Shown: positions 59,927 to 64,000 of the stretch, in pieces
How positions within the stretch are numbered: the stretch's first letter is position 1
Layout of the letters: every line of letters begins with the position of its first letter
NCBI RefSeq assembly: GCF_000376565.1
Contig: NZ_BARG01000011.1
Span: 1 to 64,000, forward strand
From: Streptomyces hokutonensis
Lineage (GTDB): Bacteria > Actinomycetota > Actinomycetes > Streptomycetales > Streptomycetaceae
Direction: 5' to 3'
DNA length: 64,000 nt
Notes under the pieces: generated by a model
Told to the model about the DNA's origin: nothing
The model's input: the letters and a program-made list of their open reading frames with translations, nothing else
Database searches by the model: none
Made by a program: the position numbers and the translations under genes

Positions 59927-60531
59927 TCGCCTTCGTCAGTGGCACGGTCGCCGCACTCGCTCCCGACGCCGCGGTGGTGGAGGTCGGCGGTGTCGGCATG
60001 GCGATCCAGTGCACGCCGAACACGCTGTCCACGCTCCGCCTGGGCAAGCCGGCCAAGCTCGCCACCTCCCTCGTCGTCCGCGAGGACTCGCTCACTCTGT
60101 ACGGCTTCGTGGACGACGACGAGCGCCAGATCTTCGAGCTGCTGCAGACCGCGACCGGCGTCGGACCCCGGCTCGCGCAGGCGATGCTGGCCGTGCACAC
60201 CCCGGACGCCCTGCGCCGCGCGGTCGCCGCCGGTGACGAGAAGGCGCTGATGGCGGTGCCCGGCATCGGCAAGAAGGGCGCGCAGAAGCTGCTCCTCGAG
60301 TTCAAGGACCGGCTCGGCGCACCCGTGGGCAACGCCCCGGCGATCGGCGCCCCGGTCACCAGCGGCTGGCGCGACCAGCTGCACGCGGCCCTCATCGGCC
60401 TCGGGTACGCCACCCGCGAGGCCGACGAGGCCGTGGCCGCCGTAGCACCGCAGGCCGAGGCCGCCGAAGGGGCGCCGCAGGTGGGGCAGTTGCTCAAGGC
60501 CGCCCTGCAGACCCTGAACCGCGCCCGCTAG
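59923..60531 (+). CDS. ruvA: Holliday junction DNA-binding protein RuvA
   Basis: 202-residue junction-binding subunit that targets the RuvB motor. Domain I begins [12 protein letters not shown]. The helix-hairpin-helix DNA-binding motifs are in [17 protein letters not shown] and [20 protein letters not shown]. The C-terminal three-helix domain ([13 protein letters not shown]) contacts RuvB. ATGA overlap with ruvC. Confidence 0.95.
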   Translation: MIAFVSGTVAALAPDAAVVEVGGVGMAIQCTPNTLSTLRLGKPAKLATSLVVREDSLTLYGFVDDDERQIFELLQTATGVGPRLAQAMLAVHTPDALRRAVAAGDEKALMAVPGIGKKGAQKLLLEFKDRLGAPVGNAPAIGAPVTSGWRDQLHAALIGLGYATREADEAVAAVAPQAEAAEGAPQVGQLLKAALQTLNRAR

Positions 60532-60540
60532 GAGACGTCA

Positions 60541-61611
60541 GTGAACTGGGACGACACGACCGACGAGACCGCCGCCGAGCGGCTGGTGGGCTCGGTCGCC
60601 GACCGCGAGGACCAGGCCGTCGAGGCCGCCCTGCGCCCCAAGGACCTGGGCGAGTTCATCGGCCAGGAGAAGGTCCGCGAACAGCTCGACCTGGTGCTGC
60701 GGGCCGCACGCGCGCGTGGCGCCACCGCCGACCACGTGCTGCTCTCCGGTGCTCCCGGCCTCGGCAAGACCACCCTGTCGATGATCATCGCGGCCGAGAT
60801 GGGCGCCCCCATCCGCATCACCAGCGGCCCCGCGATCCAGCACGCCGGCGACCTCGCCGCGATCCTCTCCTCCCTCCAGGAGGGCGAGGTCCTCTTCCTC
60901 GACGAGATCCACCGCATGTCGAGGCCCGCCGAAGAGATGCTCTACATGGCGATGGAGGACTTCCGCGTCGACGTCATCGTCGGCAAGGGCCCCGGCGCCA
61001 CCGCGATCCCGCTCGAACTCCCGCCGTTCACCCTGGTCGGCGCCACCACGCGCGCGGGACTGCTGCCGCCCCCGCTGCGCGACCGCTTCGGCTTCACCGC
61101 GCACATGGAGTTCTACGAACCCGCCGAGCTGGAGCGCGTCATCCACCGCTCGGCGAACCTCCTCGACGTGGAGATCGATCCGGACGGCGCCGCCGAGATC
61201 GCCGGCCGGTCCCGCGGCACCCCCCGTATCGCCAACCGGCTGCTGCGCCGCGTCCGGGACTACGCGCAGGTCAAGGCCGACGGCTTCATCACCCGGGACA
61301 TCGCAGGGGCGGCCCTCAAGGTGTACGAGGTCGACGGCCGCGGCCTCGACCGGCTCGACCGCGGTGTCCTGGAGGCCCTGCTCAAGCTGTTCGGCGGCGG
61401 ACCGGTCGGCCTCTCCACGCTCGCGGTCGCGGTGGGGGAGGAGCGCGAGACCGTCGAAGAGGTCGCCGAACCCTTCCTCGTCCGCGAAGGCCTGCTGGCC
61501 CGCACCCCCCGGGGACGCGTCGCCACCCCCGCCGCGTGGGCCCATCTCGGCCTCACCCCGCCCCGCTCGTCAACCGGGGGAAACGGACAAGGGGACCTGT
61601 TCGGGGCGTGA
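60541..61611 (+). CDS. ruvB: Holliday junction branch-migration ATPase RuvB
   Basis: 356-residue AAA+ helicase motor. Walker [10 protein letters not shown] (70-78), Walker B with LFLDEIHRM, sensor-1 [10 protein letters not shown], and the C-terminal winged helix ending LTPPRSS. Works with RuvA at the junction. GTG start 9 bp after ruvA. Confidence 0.95.
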   Translation: MNWDDTTDETAAERLVGSVADREDQAVEAALRPKDLGEFIGQEKVREQLDLVLRAARARGATADHVLLSGAPGLGKTTLSMIIAAEMGAPIRITSGPAIQHAGDLAAILSSLQEGEVLFLDEIHRMSRPAEEMLYMAMEDFRVDVIVGKGPGATAIPLELPPFTLVGATTRAGLLPPPLRDRFGFTAHMEFYEPAELERVIHRSANLLDVEIDPDGAAEIAGRSRGTPRIANRLLRRVRDYAQVKADGFITRDIAGAALKVYEVDGRGLDRLDRGVLEALLKLFGGGPVGLSTLAVAVGEERETVEEVAEPFLVREGLLARTPRGRVATPAAWAHLGLTPPRSSTGGNGQGDLFGA

Positions 61612-61658
61612 CGGCGGGGGCACTGGCCGGGTCAGGAACCCCGGTGCCATGCTGTGCG

Positions 61659-61688
61659 TTGTTCCATCAGCGTGGACTCGCTTAGACT
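61659..61688 (+). promoter_or_regulatory. Promoter of the yajC-secD operon
   Basis: TTGTTC (61659-61664), 18-bp spacer, TAGACT (61683-61688), about 90 bp before yajC. A reasonable vegetative promoter. Confidence 0.5.
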
Positions 61689-61776
61689 CCGCCGATGCCG
61701 CCTTTGTGGGCGGCGCCGACCACCCCCATCCACCAGGCCGCTCACCGCCGCGGTCGTGCGAAGGAAATTCCGTCCC

Positions 61777-62283
61777 GTGAATATCGTGACCCTCCTCCCG
61801 TTCATCGTGCTCATCGGGGCCATGTTCCTGATGACCCGCTCTGCCAAGCGCAAGCAGCAGGCGGCCGCGTCGATGCGTAATGACATGCAGCCCGGCACCG
61901 GCGTCCGCACGATCGGGGGCGTGTACGCGACGGTCAAGGAGGTCAACGAGGAGACGGTTCTCCTCGACGCCGGCCCCGGCGTCGAGCTCCTCTTCGCGAA
62001 GAACGCGATCGGCGCCGTCCTCACCGACGACGAGTACAACCGCATCGTCCACGGCATCGAGCACGACCTGAAGGACGACTCCGACGTCGTCCCGGACGAC
62101 GCTTCCTCCCTCACCGAGACCGACGAGCCCGCCGCCGACTCTTCCGACGACAAGCCCATCGACCTCGGCAAGAAGGACGCGGCCGAAGAGCCCGCCGACG
62201 CCACCGAGGAGCCGGCCGAGGCCGCCGAGGCCAAGACGGACGAAGAGCCGAAGAAGACCGACGGCGACTCCGACGCGAAGTAG
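61777..62283 (+). CDS. yajC: Preprotein translocase accessory protein YajC
   Basis: 168-residue YajC. One N-terminal transmembrane helix (IVTLLPFIVLIGAMFLMTRS), then the conserved MQPGTGVRTIGGVYATVKEV and ELLFAKNAIGAVL. The last 70 residues are an acidic, low-complexity tail (EEPADATEEPAEAAEAK) absent from proteobacterial YajC. It associates with SecDF at the membrane. GTG at 61777 with AAGGA upstream. Confidence 0.93.
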   Translation: MNIVTLLPFIVLIGAMFLMTRSAKRKQQAAASMRNDMQPGTGVRTIGGVYATVKEVNEETVLLDAGPGVELLFAKNAIGAVLTDDEYNRIVHGIEHDLKDDSDVVPDDASSLTETDEPAADSSDDKPIDLGKKDAAEEPADATEEPAEAAEAKTDEEPKKTDGDSDAK

Positions 62284-62425
62284 TCACGTCCCGGGAGCGC
62301 GGCGCGATCCGCTCGCGCCCCGCGCACCCCGGGTACGTGCGTCGCTCGCACGGGATCCCGACACCATGTCATGGCCGCAGGCGCGCTGACCCGGCGCGGA
62401 GCGGCCCGAGAGGGAGTACGAGAAG

Positions 62426-64000
62426 GTGGCAGCACCTAAGAGGGGCCGTAGCGCGAGCGCCCAGAGCAAGCCAGGGCGCTCGCTGGCCCTCATCCTGATC
62501 GCCATCGTGGCGCTCACGGGTGGCATGTTCGCATCCGGGCACACCACTCCGCGTCTCGGCATCGACCTGGCCGGCGGTACGAGCATCACTCTCCGGGCCG
62601 TCCCGGAGAAGGGCCAGGAATCCGCGATCAACAAGGCCAACATGGACACCGCGGTCGACATCATGAACCGCCGTGTCAATGGTCTTGGTGTCTCGGAGGC
62701 CGAGGTCCAGACGCAGGGCACCAGGAACATCATCGTCAACATCCCCAAGGGCACGAACTCGGAGGAAGCGCGCCAGCAGGTCGGTACCACCGCCAAGCTG
62801 TACTTCCGCCCGGTCCTGGCCACGGAGGCGTCGGTCGGCGCCGCGGCGAGCCCGTCCCCGAGCGCCTCGGGCAGTGCTTCCAGCAGCCCGTCGAGCTCGG
62901 CCAGCCCCAAGACGACGGCTTCCTCGTCCAAGACCGGCTCGGCGACCCCGACGGCCACCGCCACCTCGCAGGGACGTGCCGCGAGCGACGCCCTGAAGGC
63001 CGACTCCACCCCGTCCGCGAGCGCCAGCGCCTCGGCCTCGGCCAGCGCCAGCCCGTCGGCGTCCAGCAGCAGCGCCGCCAGCGCGGCGGCCACCAAGCTG
63101 GAGGCCCAGTACACCGCGCTCGACTGCTCCAAGAAGTCGACTCAGAACACCGCGGGCAAGGGCGCCAAGGCCACCGACGCGACCGTGGCCTGCGGCCAGG
63201 TCAACGGCGTCTGGTACAAGTACCTGCTCGGTCCCGCCGCCGTCGACGGCACGGACGTCAAGAAGGCCTCGGCCGTCTACAACACGACGACCGCCGCCGG
63301 CTGGCAGGTCACCATGGACTTCACCGGCAAGGGCGGCGACAAGTTCGCCAAGGTCACCGGTGAGCTGGCGAAGAACACCGCCCCGCAGAACGAGTTCGGC
63401 ATCGTCCTCGACGGCCAGGTCGTCTCCAGCCCCTCCGTCAGCTCGTCGATCACCGGCGGCAGCGCGGAGATCTCCGGCAGCTTCACCCAGGAAGAGGCCC
63501 AGAGCCTCGCCAACATGCTGTCGTACGGCGCCCTGCCGCTGACCTTCAAGGAGGACAGCGTCACCACCGTGACCGCGGCCCTCGGCGGTGAGCAGCTGCA
63601 CGCCGGTCTGGTCGCGGGCGCGATCGGCCTCGCGCTGGTCGTCATCTACCTGCTGATCTTCTATCGCGGCCTGTCGGTCATCGCGATCCCCTCGCTGCTG
63701 GTCTCCGCGATCCTCACGTACGTGATCATGACGCTGCTCGGCCCGGGCATCGGCTTCGCGCTGAACCTGCCGGCCGTGTGCGGTGCGATCGTCGCGATCG
63801 GTATCACCGCGGACTCGTTCATCGTGTTCTTCGAACGCATCCGGGACGAGATCCGCGAGGGCCGCTCGCTGCGTCCCTCCGTGGAGCGGGCCTGGCCCCG
63901 CGCCCGGCGCACCATCCTGGTCTCCGACTTCGTGTCGTTCCTCGCCGCCGCGGTGCTGTTCATCGTCACCGTCGGCAAGGTCCAGGGCTTCGCGTTCACG
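62426..64000 (+). CDS. secD: Protein translocase subunit SecD (3' end outside window)
   Basis: First 525 codons of SecD, the proton-driven RND-type partner that pulls exported proteins through SecYEG with SecF. Visible: first membrane helix (LALILIAIVALTGGMFAS), then GIDLAGGTSITLRA and the P1 head with RVNGLGVSEAEVQTQG. A roughly 100-residue Ser/Ala/Pro-rich insert follows (about 62824-63090), then NEFGIVLDGQVVSSPSV, the FTQEEAQSLANMLSYGALP segment, and membrane helices with GIGFALNLPAVCGAIVAIGI. GTG start with AGAAG upstream. The window ends inside the C-terminal membrane domain. Confidence 0.93.
   Translation, partial: MAAPKRGRSASAQSKPGRSLALILIAIVALTGGMFASGHTTPRLGIDLAGGTSITLRAVPEKGQESAINKANMDTAVDIMNRRVNGLGVSEAEVQTQGTRNIIVNIPKGTNSEEARQQVGTTAKLYFRPVLATEASVGAAASPSPSASGSASSSPSSSASPKTTASSSKTGSATPTATATSQGRAASDALKADSTPSASASASASASASPSASSSSAASAAATKLEAQYTALDCSKKSTQNTAGKGAKATDATVACGQVNGVWYKYLLGPAAVDGTDVKKASAVYNTTTAAGWQVTMDFTGKGGDKFAKVTGELAKNTAPQNEFGIVLDGQVVSSPSVSSSITGGSAEISGSFTQEEAQSLANMLSYGALPLTFKEDSVTTVTAALGGEQLHAGLVAGAIGLALVVIYLLIFYRGLSVIAIPSLLVSAILTYVIMTLLGPGIGFALNLPAVCGAIVAIGITADSFIVFFERIRDEIREGRSLRPSVERAWPRARRTILVSDFVSFLAAAVLFIVTVGKVQGFAFT

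Noticed and set aside
1..64000. CRISPR arrays, insertion sequences or rRNA genes
   Set aside because: No regularly spaced repeat-spacer pattern, transposase motif or rRNA sequence was found on either strand.

Overview
The window is a stretch of the core chromosome of a Streptomyces (a high-GC Gram-positive mycelial actinomycete). The signs are very high GC with a strong G/C third-position bias, frequent GTG starts, tight 1-4 bp gene overlaps, the sporulation gene ssgB, two kinds of intergenic repeat common in Streptomyces, and a housekeeping order typical of actinobacteria: thrS, HIT protein, phosphatidylinositol-phosphate synthase, PatA-like acyltransferase, PimA, pdxS-pdxT, yebC, ruvC-ruvA-ruvB, yajC, secD. 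No transposase, integrase or CRISPR array is visible.

Layout. 1-4.8 kb: a lysophospholipid acyltransferase, a Tat-exported glycerophosphodiester phosphodiesterase with possible PHO boxes, a sigma-factor-like protein, an acetyltransferase, two small membrane proteins and a HAD phosphatase. 4.9-8.7 kb: a methionine ABC importer (metN-metI and two tandem metQ genes) preceded by a 28-residue leader ORF ending in a Cys/Met cluster, which suggests translational attenuation. 9.5-16.6 kb: corrin and siroheme genes: a CbiE-CbiT fusion, a very long BluB-CobT fusion with about 700 disordered and partly repetitive N-terminal residues, and a two-domain siroheme synthase. 16.6-20.3 kb: an rRNA methyltransferase, a Nudix hydrolase, a Ser/Thr kinase and two small proteins.

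20.4-23.2 kb holds the most unusual unit. It is an HTH-NACHT-repeat NTPase (bacterial NLR-like, plausibly antiphage) divergent from an unannotated 40-residue ORF with a basic N terminus and an amphipathic hydrophobic C terminus. The intergenic DNA between them is symmetric, and both units end in hairpin terminators. 23.3-28.7 kb: a phosphotransferase-like protein, a zinc-ribbon protein, a five-gene tRNA operon (Gly-Cys-Val-Val-Val), folate/PABA genes pabB-pabC, a double GNAT protein and a DsbA-like protein. 29-31.7 kb: small membrane proteins, a CGNR zinc-finger regulator, ssgB and a PGPGW membrane protein.

31.8-41.8 kb is bracketed by two identical tRNA-Val(CAC) genes. It carries a sugar ABC importer, a YesL-like protein and a secreted PL26-like rhamnogalacturonan lyase. 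This looks like a pectin-fragment uptake locus with a LacI-type operator at its promoter. It also holds a large polytopic membrane protein and an SRPBCC protein. 42-44.8 kb: a DnaQ-like exonuclease and an overlapping pair formed by a DUF4365 (nuclease-like) gene and an unknown gene. 44.9-64 kb: thrS, a K+ channel, a HIT protein, an unknown membrane protein, an EF-G paralogue, the phosphatidylinositol-mannoside operon, a formylglycine-generating enzyme, a LemA-like protein, PLP synthase, yebC, the Holliday-junction resolvasome genes, and the start of the Sec accessory operon (yajC-secD, with secD cut by the window end).

Functions and domain calls come from reading motifs and overall sequence character. 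No database search was run.
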